Positions 54,223 through 63,425 of a DNA stretch of 64,000 nt are shown one piece after another. Positions within the stretch are counted from its first letter, which is position 1. Each line of letters opens with the position of its first letter. Location of the stretch: contig CBFIEM010000015.1 of the NCBI GenBank assembly GCA_965661625.1, positions 1-64,000 of the forward strand. Direction: 5' to 3'. Both the position numbers and the translations under genes were made by a program. The DNA comes from GCA-2705995 sp965661625. Lineage in GTDB: Bacteria > Bacteroidota > Bacteroidia > Flavobacteriales_G > Salibacteraceae. The notes below the pieces were generated by a model. That model was not told where the DNA came from. It searched no databases and saw nothing but the letters and a program-made list of their open reading frames with translations.

Positions 54223-54908
54223 TTCCGATTTTTATACCTGAAGAAAAATTTCTCGAAATCAAATTGTTGCTGGGCGATATCAACATTCATTTTTGGAGAA
54301 ATATAAAACGCCATGTTTGGATACTGGCCGTAATTAATCCAAAATTCATTCGTCACATTGTCTACCAAAAAATGGACTGGTAATGCTAAACTATCTTGTA
54401 ACTTTCTCGCCAATTCAATTCGCTCGTTCATAAGCTGAGGCTGGTCAGCACGAACACCTGCTTTAGCCAGCGAATCTATTACCCAAACACGATTTGGGCT
54501 GTAAGGACTAACCGTATCTGAAGGATGTGCTTCAAGGGTATGAACGAAGTAAATGGGTAGAGCATCACCAACTGAATCAACGAGCATTTTCATTTCAACT
54601 GCATGCTCATGGGTAAAGTTGCATGTATATGAACCCGTTAAAAAAATTGCACCATTTGAATGGGTTAAGTCTCCAAGACTCACCATTTGTCCTTCAAGAT
54701 CAATTAATTGTACATCAGCAGCCGAATCACCAGCATTAACCTGTTTGGCATTAACAACTTTAAAACCTCTTCGTTCAGGATCAAAGGATTGACTTATGCG
54801 TAAAGGATCTGGCTCCAAGTCGGATTCATTATTCGGGGAACAACTTGCAACACATGCAATCACAACAAAACACATGAAAATCCACTTTACAAGGGGGATT
54901 GGATTCAT
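54219..54908 (-). CDS. Deiodinase-like thioredoxin-fold lipoprotein
   Basis: A 229-residue lipoprotein with lipobox VASC (Cys23). The mature part looks like the iodothyronine-deiodinase family of thioredoxin folds: FLTGSYTCNF (Cys96 where deiodinases have Sec, but Asn instead of the usual Pro next to it) and YFVHTLEAHPSD (about 120-130, the IYI-EAH-SD box), then the Asp/Asn near FLVDNVTNEFW and YISP. Such bacterial proteins are related to the deiodinase group in fold but have unknown activity. An exported redox or peroxidase-like role is a guess. It faces the carbonic anhydrase gene divergently. Confidence 0.72.
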   Translation of the reverse strand: MNPIPLVKWIFMCFVVIACVASCSPNNESDLEPDPLRISQSFDPERRGFKVVNAKQVNAGDSAADVQLIDLEGQMVSLGDLTHSNGAIFLTGSYTCNFTHEHAVEMKMLVDSVGDALPIYFVHTLEAHPSDTVSPYSPNRVWVIDSLAKAGVRADQPQLMNERIELARKLQDSLALPVHFLVDNVTNEFWINYGQYPNMAFYISPKMNVDIAQQQFDFEKFFFRYKNRN

Positions 54909-55080
54909 AGTCTTCTAATAGGTATTTTTTCGCACTAACGTAACCGTCTTGAGCTAGGTTTGGTTCAACACAAAATGAATTTTGGAAGCTCACAGTGAAG
55001 GTAGCACTTCAGTCCATGCTTTGCACATCTCCCTTATCATTTACTGGATAATTGTACCTTGAAGGTATATAAAGCATTTC

Positions 55081-55656
55081 ATGACGGCAAAAGAAGCACT
55101 CAAGTTCCTTAAGGATGGCAATAAAAGATACATCAACGGCAACCTAAAACATCCTCATACGGATACTACCTATCGCGACTCCCTTCAAGAGTCTCAACAG
55201 CCTTTTGCAGTAGTTTTAAGCTGCGCCGATTCGCGTGTTGTGCCTGAACTTCTTTTCGACCAAGGCCTTGGAGACCTTTTCGTAATACGTGTTGCTGGTA
55301 ATGTGGCTAAAGACAAAGTCATCGGAAGCATTGAATATGCCGTTAAGTTCCTAAACTCAAAGCTCATTGTGGTATTGGGTCACGAAAACTGCGGTGCTGT
55401 CCAAGCTTCCTTAAGCGATGCCGATCCAGGAGGCCACATTGGAGCCATTATAGAGCGCATTAAGCCAGCTGTTTACATGGCCCGAAGGATGAAAGGAGAT
55501 ATCCTGACCAATGCCATAAAAATTAATGCCCAAGTCATCGGAGAAGAACTTAAGGATTCCCAGCCCATCTTAAATGACGCTGTTAAATCTGCAGGAGTGG
55601 AGATTGTTTCTGCATATTACAAACTAAGCACAGGTGAGGTAGAGTTTTTTGATTAA
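55081..55656 (+). CDS. Beta-class carbonic anhydrase
   Basis: A 191-residue zinc enzyme that interconverts CO2 and bicarbonate. The zinc ligands and the Asp-Arg pair are visible: SCADSRVVPEL (Cys, Asp, Arg) and GHENCGAV (His, Cys). The motif order is that of cyanobacterial and plant-type beta enzymes. No signal peptide is present, so it acts in the cytoplasm, supplying bicarbonate to carboxylases. It is monocistronic, with a TACCTTGA -7-like element about 25 bp before the ATG. Confidence 0.95.
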   Translation: MTAKEALKFLKDGNKRYINGNLKHPHTDTTYRDSLQESQQPFAVVLSCADSRVVPELLFDQGLGDLFVIRVAGNVAKDKVIGSIEYAVKFLNSKLIVVLGHENCGAVQASLSDADPGGHIGAIIERIKPAVYMARRMKGDILTNAIKINAQVIGEELKDSQPILNDAVKSAGVEIVSAYYKLSTGEVEFFD

Positions 55657-55800
55657 ATCAGCTGTTAGGGCGCCCCTTTTTTCTCCTAAAAAAGGTCAGG
55701 TCTTCCGCTGTAGTTTTTATTGGCTCGCGCATTAAAAAGCTGCCGCTGCAACCCTTGGCGCAACTCAATTCCATTCCAGCTGATTAAACGAAGTATGCAG

Positions 55801-56631
55801 TTATGCTTTTGTAGCTACAACATGATGATAGCCCATAAGCTTTTTGTGATAGCACAAGTAAAGGGCCCAACCATGTTCTGGATGACGCCTGCTGAAATGA
55901 TATTTGGTAGGGAACACAAGGGTATAAAGGGGAATGGTAATAATCCCGGCTAATGCGCGCCTGAACATTATTTGAACTGTTCTTTTTATCCCTGCAGTCA
56001 AGTCTTCAATTCGGGTATCCTTAAAGCCACAATGCGTTAGTTGGTCTCGCAATTCTTCTTGGGTATCAATCGTTGAAACAGCAACCCTATGCAACCACCA
56101 GTTCAACCAACGTTGCTGATTTTTTGCTGTACCTCGTTGCGTTTTGTAATATTCGAGCATTACGATCTTCCCTCCTGGTTTAAGGATTCGATTTGCCTCT
56201 TTCAATACCTGCGATTTATCCGAAGCATGGCACAAACTCTCGACAAAGTAAACCAGGTCAAAAGAATTACTTTCAAAGTTGGTGTTTGTGTAATCTTGAA
56301 TGGATAGTTTAACTTGATCTTCTAAGTTTGCCTCGCGAATAAACCGTTCACCAAGCTCAATCTGTTTTTTACTTAAGGTGATTCCCGCTACTTCACAACC
56401 TTAAGCATGTGCTAAATGCATCGCTACTCTTCCAATGCCACTTCCCGCGTCTAAGGCATACATTGGTTCTCCCTTGGTTATGTGCTCTCCAACCTTCTCG
56501 TTTAAATTTACAATGGCTTCGCTTAAGTTTTTAGTTTCAGGGTACCACAACCCAAAATGAACACCTTTAGCCTTATTTAAGTTCCAGCCAACTTGATAGT
56601 GTAACAAGGTATGGTTGTAATATGTGGTAAT
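55801..56631 (-). pseudogene. SAM-dependent methyltransferase interrupted by an in-frame stop
   Basis: Two open segments in one frame, 56607-56401 and 56400-55801, are separated by a single TAA at 56403-56401. Together they form a class I methyltransferase of about 275 residues: GVHFGLWYPETKNL, the SAM loop YALDAGSGIGRVAMHLAHA, then, after the stop, GCEVAGITLSKKQIELGE, FDLVYFVESLCHASDK and NRILKPGGKIVMLEYYKT. The stop falls in a loop where Lys, Gln or Glu would be one base away. No ATG opens the frame; the likely N-terminus (ITTYYNHTLLHYQ) begins with ATT at 56631, after AAAGGAA. Relatives methylate sterols, tocopherols or small metabolites. It may be inactivated or need read-through. Confidence 0.78.
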
Positions 56632-56735
56632 TTCCTTTTAGTTAAACTTTTTCATGCTGTTCCATTCAGTAAAGCGAAGGTATTGTTTTTGCCATATACA
56701 CGTTCACAAAATAAGCTGGTAATACGCTCAACCGG

Positions 56736-58259
56736 TTACATGTGGTGCACCACAAGGGTTGCTACAAATGTATTTCCATGTTCATTTACACGAATAAAAT
56801 AGTATCCATTTGACAGGTCACTCACATCCATGTTTATTGCATCACCGTTTAATCCGTCGTCCTGATAGACACAAGTACCCATACTACTAAACACAGAAAC
56901 TGAAGCATTTGCAAGTGGCGATGGAAAAGAAAACCTTACGTGATTGCTTGCTGGATTTGGCATTGCATAGACTTTTGTGGGCTCACAACACGTTGGAGCT
57001 AGTGACGTAGTGAACCCCATATTAAAGCGGACTAGAGCAACATCTAGCGCACCCCAAAACCCAACTTGTCCTGCCAGTACCAGTTTACCATCAACCTGAA
57101 AAATAGAACTCGTGGCTGATGAAGGAAATGTATCAAATGCAGTAATAGAAACGCCATTGCTACCAAAAGATGTGTCAAGGTCACCTGCAGAATCGAATCT
57201 CGTTGCAGCCATCCGTGCAAATCCATTGTTATCAAAACTCCGACCTACAACAATTGCCTTACCGCTAGGTTGAAGGTTCAGATCGAATCCCATACTTGAA
57301 TCTCCAACCCGATGAATTGCCTCTCCATTAACCCCATATGCGCTATCCAAAACACCATTTACGTCAAACTTAATTGCCAACAATTTTCTGCCCACTAAAA
57401 TTTCAGAAAGGTGTCCGCCCAACCAAAGGGAATCGTTGTTACCTACTATTCCCTCCGACAATGAGCATGGTAAGCTTAAATCTATTTTTATCCTTCCCGA
57501 GGTGCCAAATGATGAATCCAGAGTTCCGTCTGGAAAGTAGCGCTCCATGATCACATCGCCTATTGAATCCCCGGCAAGGATAAAGTTATTGGTAGATTGG
57601 ACCATTAAAGCAGCTGCCGTGCCGCGACTTCCTATTAAAACACCACCATTGCCAAAGCTGGGGTCTAAGGAACCATTTGGTAAATAGCGCAATGCGATAA
57701 GGTGGCGCTGATCGCCTGATGATTGATTGGCATCACCCATCACTAATAATTTCCCATCGGATAAATACGCAATATCCACGATGCGTTCGCTATAGTAATT
57801 CGGAATATCCGTAACCACTTTACCTCCATTACCAAAGCTCGAATCTAGTGTTCCGTCTGATAAAAAGCGCATTAACAATGCATCAAAATGTGAGGCACCA
57901 CCTGCAACAAGTTTAAAGTCTGCCTGCTCAGTTAACGCGTAAGCCTTAACATTAGCACCGTTAAAACCTGCATCTACGCGACCTCCATTACCAAATTGAG
58001 GATTGTATGTTCCATCCGGATTAAGTTGAACTAAAAAAAGCTTTTGATCGCCACTTGTTCCAGTTGCAGAGCCTAAGACAGCCAAGTTTCCGTCAGCCAA
58101 TTGCATCACATCTGAAGTTTGGTCATTTGTAATTGTTGACAAACGCACAAGCCCATTCAACCCGAAGGATGAATCATAAGCACTTTGTTGAGCTACTGCA
58201 TTTATGGAAATCAGAACACCAACAAGAAAGAAAAACTGAGCACTAGAAAAGGACATCAT
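56736..58259 (-). CDS. T9SS protein with delta-60 repeats
   Basis: A secreted protein of about 507 residues. Its signal peptide follows ATG 58259 (MMSFSSAQFFFLVGVLISINAVAQ); a start at 58277 is also possible. The body is built of delta-60 repeats of roughly 50-60 residues, each with a core like DGTLDSSFGNGGKV, at least seven copies (NPQFGNGG, DSSFGNGG, DPSFGNGG, DSSFGTSG, DSAYGVNG, DTSFGSNG). They likely form a beta-propeller-like stack. The T9SS tail (YAMPNPASNHVRFSF ... GYYFIRVNE) ends it. Its start lies in the upstream region of the divergent S8 peptidase. Confidence 0.88.
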   Translation of the reverse strand: MMSFSSAQFFFLVGVLISINAVAQQSAYDSSFGLNGLVRLSTITNDQTSDVMQLADGNLAVLGSATGTSGDQKLFLVQLNPDGTYNPQFGNGGRVDAGFNGANVKAYALTEQADFKLVAGGASHFDALLMRFLSDGTLDSSFGNGGKVVTDIPNYYSERIVDIAYLSDGKLLVMGDANQSSGDQRHLIALRYLPNGSLDPSFGNGGVLIGSRGTAAALMVQSTNNFILAGDSIGDVIMERYFPDGTLDSSFGTSGRIKIDLSLPCSLSEGIVGNNDSLWLGGHLSEILVGRKLLAIKFDVNGVLDSAYGVNGEAIHRVGDSSMGFDLNLQPSGKAIVVGRSFDNNGFARMAATRFDSAGDLDTSFGSNGVSITAFDTFPSSATSSIFQVDGKLVLAGQVGFWGALDVALVRFNMGFTTSLAPTCCEPTKVYAMPNPASNHVRFSFPSPLANASVSVFSSMGTCVYQDDGLNGDAINMDVSDLSNGYYFIRVNEHGNTFVATLVVHHM

Positions 58260-58400
58260 ATCAAATTTAGGTTTCACGAAGAAGACGAAAAAAAAAGAAA
58301 TAAGTCAGCGCAATTAGAAAATGGTATGCTTTGGCAGCTTATTGATCAAATCTTAAACTTTATGGTATCTTTTCTCCTTGATAATTACACCAAATCCAAG

Positions 58401-61400
58401 ATGAACATTACCCTCACCCGCTTTCTCGCTATTACTGTTTTTTGTGTAAGTTTTGTTTCGCTAGTAGCTCAAAACGCTGCACAGAGATTTGAAAACCAAC
58501 TTGATCAGATTCGTGCAGATCAGGCTGAGTATGACAATCAAAAACTGTGGTGCTACCTAAAGTTTGCAGATGTTCCCACAGCAGCTCAGCGTGCGCTTCT
58601 TGTGGAGTCTCATGTAGCGTTAATGCAATACGAGCCAGACTTAACCTGGTTCGCAAATTTTCCAACGTCTACCAGTTCTTCAACTTTGATAGCTGCAGGC
58701 GTTGTAAAGCTTAAGGTTAAACCGCTACACCAAAAAATTGATGGACGCATTTTGAGCCATACAGTACCTCACTACGCCAAAATAGCTGGAGGAGTGAAAG
58801 CAAACATTACAGTGGGCACCGTAAAAAACTACACATCCATTCTTGCCCAATTCGCTGAGCTAAATATATCAGTTGAGAGCACGTTTGAACCGCTTGGTAT
58901 TTTAACGGTATCTGGCAATGATTCAGCTTTAAAGCAAGCTGCTAAACTTCCTTTTGTCATTTACATCGAACTTCCTGAACCTCCTGCAGAGTTGGAGATT
59001 GAAAATGAAATGACCATGACGCGTGGACCTTACATCAACGGTTACTACAACTTGGATGGTCTCAATGGCGAAGGCGTCTCTATTGCTGTTAATGAAGGTG
59101 GAACAGTAGACAGCATTTACAGTCCCGATTTTAAAAATAGACTAGATCGATCATTGGAGTCTGGAACTGCAAGTGGACATAAAACTGGTGTAAGTTGGCG
59201 AATGGCCTCTGCTGGAAATATTAATCCAATTCATAGAGGACAGGCTTGGGGAGCTGATCTTTCTTCGGGTGGAATCAACTTTACTAACGCTGCGATTGCA
59301 AATGTGAACATTGTGAACAATTCTTTTGGTTACGGCTGCATTACTACAAATACAACCTACAACTCGGCCGCTGCCACAAACGATTTTCTCGTTCATAATT
59401 ATGAGCGATTTATGATTACCTATTCATGCGGAAATATAGGTAACTCAGGTTGCGCTACTTATGGAGCCGGACCGGGTTGGGGAAACATTACTGGATTGGT
59501 GAAATCTGCTAAGAATATTTTTGCTGTTGGTGCCATGAACACGAGCGACCAACTTACGGCATTTAGTAGCAGGGGACCGGCTATGGATGGACGTATCTTG
59601 CCTGATATTACTGCAACAGGACCAGGCGGCACATCGCATGCATCTCCAAATTTAGCTGGCGTAAACGCATTGCTTATTGAAGCATACCGGAATGCCAATT
59701 CCAACATGTGGCCTAATTCGGGACTGATAAAAGGCATCATTTTGAATACTGCAGATGATATCGAAAATCCCGGACCCGATTACAAAACAGGTTTTGGCCG
59801 CATTAATGCGAGGCGAGCGTTAACTGTAATTGACAATAATCAATTCTTAACCGACAGTGTAGCAAATACCGCCATCAATACACATAACATCACTGTTCCC
59901 ACTGGTGTAAGCAAGTTGAAAGTAACCGTTTATTGGACAGATAAAGAAGCCACTGCTGGAATCACAGGCAAAACATTGGTTAATAACTTAGATGCACGTA
60001 TTCAAAGTCCATCGGGTACTTGGACCATGCCTTGGGTTTTAAACCCGTTCCCCCACCCCGACAGTTTAAACGCATTTGCAGTACGTGCAACAGACACCCT
60101 CAACAACGTTGAACTCATCACCCTAGAGAATCCATCAGCTGGAAGCTATACCGTTGAGGTAAATGGCGCCTTGGTTCCATTTGGACCTCAGAAGTATCAG
60201 GTTATTTACAGTTTTGTTTACGACTCCATAACCGTAATATATCCCAGAGGTGGCGAAGGACTTGTACCCGGAGAAAGCCGTCACATCCGCTGGGATGCAT
60301 TTAGTACCAGTCAAACTTTTGACTTAGATTATTCTGCAGACAGTGGAACAACGTGGCAGTCCATTGCTACTGGGCTTGATAGTGCTGCTCGATCTTACAA
60401 TTGGAGCATTCCTACTACCTATTCTGGAAAACACTTGGTACGTGTAACGCGCGGAAGCATGAGCGCAACAAGTCATGATCCATTTACAGTTGCTGACCCT
60501 CCCACTAATTTAGCATTGGTTTGGCGTTGTGCAGATTCAGCCATTTTTTCATGGGATTCTGTACCTGGAGCACTTGGGTACCGCGTATACCGATTGGCCA
60601 ATAAGTTTATGGATACCGTTATGTTTACCACAGATACGTATGCACTGCTTCAAAACCTTTCTTCAACAGAAAGGGAGTGGGTTACGGTACAAACTGTTCT
60701 TCCAGACAATGGGTCAAGCCGAAGGGCAATTGCTATTGGCATCGAACCCGGAAATACTAACTGTATTGGAAATGATTTAGCAATTGATCGTATTTTAAGT
60801 CCATCAGCAGGCTACTACCCCAGCTGTTTTGTGGGAGACGCGATGGACCTGGTTATCCAAGTCATAAATACAGGCACTTCTTCCCTGAATTATATACCCA
60901 TTGCGTTTACCATTAATGGGGGAACACCAAACCACGACACCATTTTCACTCCGCTAAACTCCGCTGCTCAAAATTCAATATCATATCCATTGGCATTTAC
61001 ACTACAAAATGGTTTAAACACACTGCGCGTTTGGTCCACCTACCCTGGTGATGCTAATGCAACCAACGACACCCTAGAAATAACCCTAAATACATACCTG
61101 AGTAATTCCATTACCTTGCCGTATACCCAAAATTTTGATGCGTTTAATACCTGTTCAACAGCTTGGGGATGTGCTTCTATTGCATGTGGTTTAAGTCAAG
61201 GTTGGTATAATTTGCTCAATACAACTGTAGATAGCATTGACTGGCGAACACACTCAGGAGCTACTGGCTCTGGTGGAACGGGACCATCTACCGACCATAC
61301 TTCAGGAAATGGGAACTACTTGTATTTAGAAGGTAGTGGTAATGGTGGAAGTGGATGTCAGAATAAAGAGGCCCTACTCCATTCTCCGTGCATAGATCTA

Positions 61401-62891
61401 AGTGGCACGAATGATCCAAAGCTCGGCTTTTGGTACCATGCATGGGGGAATTCAATTGGCGAATTGCATGTAGATGTATTGAGTGATGGCGTTTGGTACC
61501 TGGATGTGGCTCCACCAATAGCGGGCGACCAAGGAAACCAGTGGTTGCAGCAAGAAACCTTATTGAACAACTTTGTTGGACAAGAAATAGTAATCCGTTT
61601 CAGAGGAAGCACAGGGAATGGATGGTCAAGTGATATGGGACTAGACGACATCAACCTAACAACCCTTCCTGCAGCACAATTTACTACACAATATGACTCG
61701 TTCTGTTTGGGCCAAACCGTCGACCTCCAGAATTTGACCACACATGGTAATGCATACAACTGGAATATTGTTCAGAATACATTCACCTACGCAAGTGGAA
61801 GCAGTACTACATTTAGCCCGAGCATTTTACCAAATGACACTGGTTGGTATGATGTTCAGTTGATTGCTACCAATGGAACGGGAAGTGATACTAGTTTCAT
61901 CCAAAATGCTTTCTACGTAGGAATATTTAGCGCTCCTTCCCTCACTTCCAATGCTGTGCAAAATAAATTCTGCTTCGGTGATTCAGCAATATTCACAGCG
62001 ACTGGAAATGCTCAGCAATTTAGCTTTTATGTAAATGGAGCTGTTGTGCAGTCCGGTCTAGACACTACCTGGTCAAGCGCCAACTTGAGTACGGGAGATT
62101 CCGTTTGGGTTAGCCATATCATTAACCCTACCTGCGAAGAAGTAAGCAGCAAGATAGTTGTTCAAATTCAACCAGAATTATCCGGAATGCTACTTTCGAG
62201 CAGCAACCAGGACTTGATTATTTGTGCTGGTGATACCGTAACAATTCAGGCACCAAGTAACTTATTGGTCTACGATTTTTATATTGACAGCACATTAGTC
62301 CAAAGTACCCCTGATTCTGTATTCCAAACCAATCAGTTGGCACAAGGCAGTGAAGTTTATTGTGTGCTTTTTGATAGTATTGGCTGTACAGGCATTTCTG
62401 ACACCTTAACCTATACGGTGGTTCAATTTCCACAGCCCCCCAGCATTGTTACACTCGGCAACAACGTATTGCAGTCTACAGGTATTGGAACCAGTTACCG
62501 TTGGTGGAAAGATGGAATACTGCTAACAGATACAACACAAACTATAACGGCAACAGGCAATGGTATTTATGAAGTTCAAGTAATCGATGGACCTTGTTTA
62601 TCACTTGTTTCTGAACCCTACAATCACATCATGTCTGGTGTATCATACATTTCAATGGCTGGGTTACAAATCTTCCCAAACCCAGCACGTGAAGAAGTCT
62701 ATTTAGATGTAGAAACGAACGCATTTAACCGTGTTCAGTTTTACAATGCGCTCGGGCAAGAAGTACTTCAGGGGAGTCTTCAATCAGGACGAAATACAAT
62801 TCACATTCAACGGTTGAAGGGCGGGATTTACACGTTGCATCTAACCGGAGCAAATGGTTCAAGTGCATTTTCAAAACTTATCATTCAATAA
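58401..62891 (+). CDS. S8 (subtilisin) family serine peptidase with T9SS tail
   Basis: A large secreted protein, 1496 residues from ATG 58401, which opens the signal peptide (MNITLTRFLAITVFCVSFVSLVAQ). A longer frame to 58185 has no signal. The catalytic region has His260 (ASGHKTGVSWRM), the oxyanion Asn307 (NNSFGYG) and the nucleophile Ser412 (GTSHASPNLAG). The usual Asp is replaced by Glu232 in VSIAVNEGGT. Following domains are a cleaved-adhesin/MAM-like region and Ig-like modules (PKD-type and GTGWSSDMGLDDI), and a C-terminal T9SS domain (LQIFPNPAREEVYLDVE). The substrate is unknown. Confidence 0.88.
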   Translation: MNITLTRFLAITVFCVSFVSLVAQNAAQRFENQLDQIRADQAEYDNQKLWCYLKFADVPTAAQRALLVESHVALMQYEPDLTWFANFPTSTSSSTLIAAGVVKLKVKPLHQKIDGRILSHTVPHYAKIAGGVKANITVGTVKNYTSILAQFAELNISVESTFEPLGILTVSGNDSALKQAAKLPFVIYIELPEPPAELEIENEMTMTRGPYINGYYNLDGLNGEGVSIAVNEGGTVDSIYSPDFKNRLDRSLESGTASGHKTGVSWRMASAGNINPIHRGQAWGADLSSGGINFTNAAIANVNIVNNSFGYGCITTNTTYNSAAATNDFLVHNYERFMITYSCGNIGNSGCATYGAGPGWGNITGLVKSAKNIFAVGAMNTSDQLTAFSSRGPAMDGRILPDITATGPGGTSHASPNLAGVNALLIEAYRNANSNMWPNSGLIKGIILNTADDIENPGPDYKTGFGRINARRALTVIDNNQFLTDSVANTAINTHNITVPTGVSKLKVTVYWTDKEATAGITGKTLVNNLDARIQSPSGTWTMPWVLNPFPHPDSLNAFAVRATDTLNNVELITLENPSAGSYTVEVNGALVPFGPQKYQVIYSFVYDSITVIYPRGGEGLVPGESRHIRWDAFSTSQTFDLDYSADSGTTWQSIATGLDSAARSYNWSIPTTYSGKHLVRVTRGSMSATSHDPFTVADPPTNLALVWRCADSAIFSWDSVPGALGYRVYRLANKFMDTVMFTTDTYALLQNLSSTEREWVTVQTVLPDNGSSRRAIAIGIEPGNTNCIGNDLAIDRILSPSAGYYPSCFVGDAMDLVIQVINTGTSSLNYIPIAFTINGGTPNHDTIFTPLNSAAQNSISYPLAFTLQNGLNTLRVWSTYPGDANATNDTLEITLNTYLSNSITLPYTQNFDAFNTCSTAWGCASIACGLSQGWYNLLNTTVDSIDWRTHSGATGSGGTGPSTDHTSGNGNYLYLEGSGNGGSGCQNKEALLHSPCIDLSGTNDPKLGFWYHAWGNSIGELHVDVLSDGVWYLDVAPPIAGDQGNQWLQQETLLNNFVGQEIVIRFRGSTGNGWSSDMGLDDINLTTLPAAQFTTQYDSFCLGQTVDLQNLTTHGNAYNWNIVQNTFTYASGSSTTFSPSILPNDTGWYDVQLIATNGTGSDTSFIQNAFYVGIFSAPSLTSNAVQNKFCFGDSAIFTATGNAQQFSFYVNGAVVQSGLDTTWSSANLSTGDSVWVSHIINPTCEEVSSKIVVQIQPELSGMLLSSSNQDLIICAGDTVTIQAPSNLLVYDFYIDSTLVQSTPDSVFQTNQLAQGSEVYCVLFDSIGCTGISDTLTYTVVQFPQPPSIVTLGNNVLQSTGIGTSYRWWKDGILLTDTTQTITATGNGIYEVQVIDGPCLSLVSEPYNHIMSGVSYISMAGLQIFPNPAREEVYLDVETNAFNRVQFYNALGQEVLQGSLQSGRNTIHIQRLKGGIYTLHLTGANGSSAFSKLIIQ

Positions 62892-63000
62892 TCCCACCAT
62901 TCATTTTTCAAAGGGTTGGAACAAACACCACTGGCTAATCCTGCAAATGAAAGCACAGTATACTAGCGAAATTAATAAAGCGTTACCAGCCTAAAGTATT

Positions 63001-63417
63001 ATGACAATTAAGACCCTATTAATCGTTTCGATAAGTTGCATAGCACTTTGCGCTTGTGATCGGCCAAAATGTGCCAACGACAATCCCATTTTTGCCAATC
63101 AGCCTCCTGATTCGAAAACGTACAAAGATGAATTGGTAAAGCAACTCGCGTTAACCGATAAAAACCAACTCACCTATTGGCTCCAAAAATATGATGATAC
63201 CGATGGTGTAGAGTCACTCTACTTTCACATTCAAGGTGATGGGTTATGTGCCATACTGCACCTTTCTATGAATCATTGGAACAAACTGGAGCATGTTCGC
63301 AGTAAAAAAGGAGTTGGTAGAAGAGGTGCAGAGTTCACTAACCTCACTTTCGACATTGAGCAGGATTCACTTTCAACACAGTTCATCTACTCATCTTACG
63401 ATCGCTTGATAGATTGA
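63001..63417 (+). CDS. Small uncharacterised lipoprotein
   Basis: A 138-residue lipoprotein: N-terminus MTIKTLLIVSISCIALCACD with lipobox LCAC (Cys19). The mature protein is polar, with a predicted mixed alpha/beta fold (DELVKQLALTDKNQLTYWLQ, LYFHIQGDGLCAILHLSM). I know no family for it. A similar shape is common for periplasmic-facing lipoproteins. It follows the S8 gene by 109 bp and is convergent with the kinase-like gene at the right edge. Confidence 0.7.
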   Translation: MTIKTLLIVSISCIALCACDRPKCANDNPIFANQPPDSKTYKDELVKQLALTDKNQLTYWLQKYDDTDGVESLYFHIQGDGLCAILHLSMNHWNKLEHVRSKKGVGRRGAEFTNLTFDIEQDSLSTQFIYSSYDRLID

Positions 63418-63425
63418 TAAACGAA

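Noticed and set aside
55675..55695. Inverted repeat CCTTTTTT...AAAAAAGG as terminator of carbonic anhydrase
   Set aside because: The stem is almost all A-T with only two G-C pairs; too weak to call.
55720..55953. 77-residue rightward ORF after carbonic anhydrase
   Set aside because: It runs into the methyltransferase pseudogene on the other strand and shows no family pattern.
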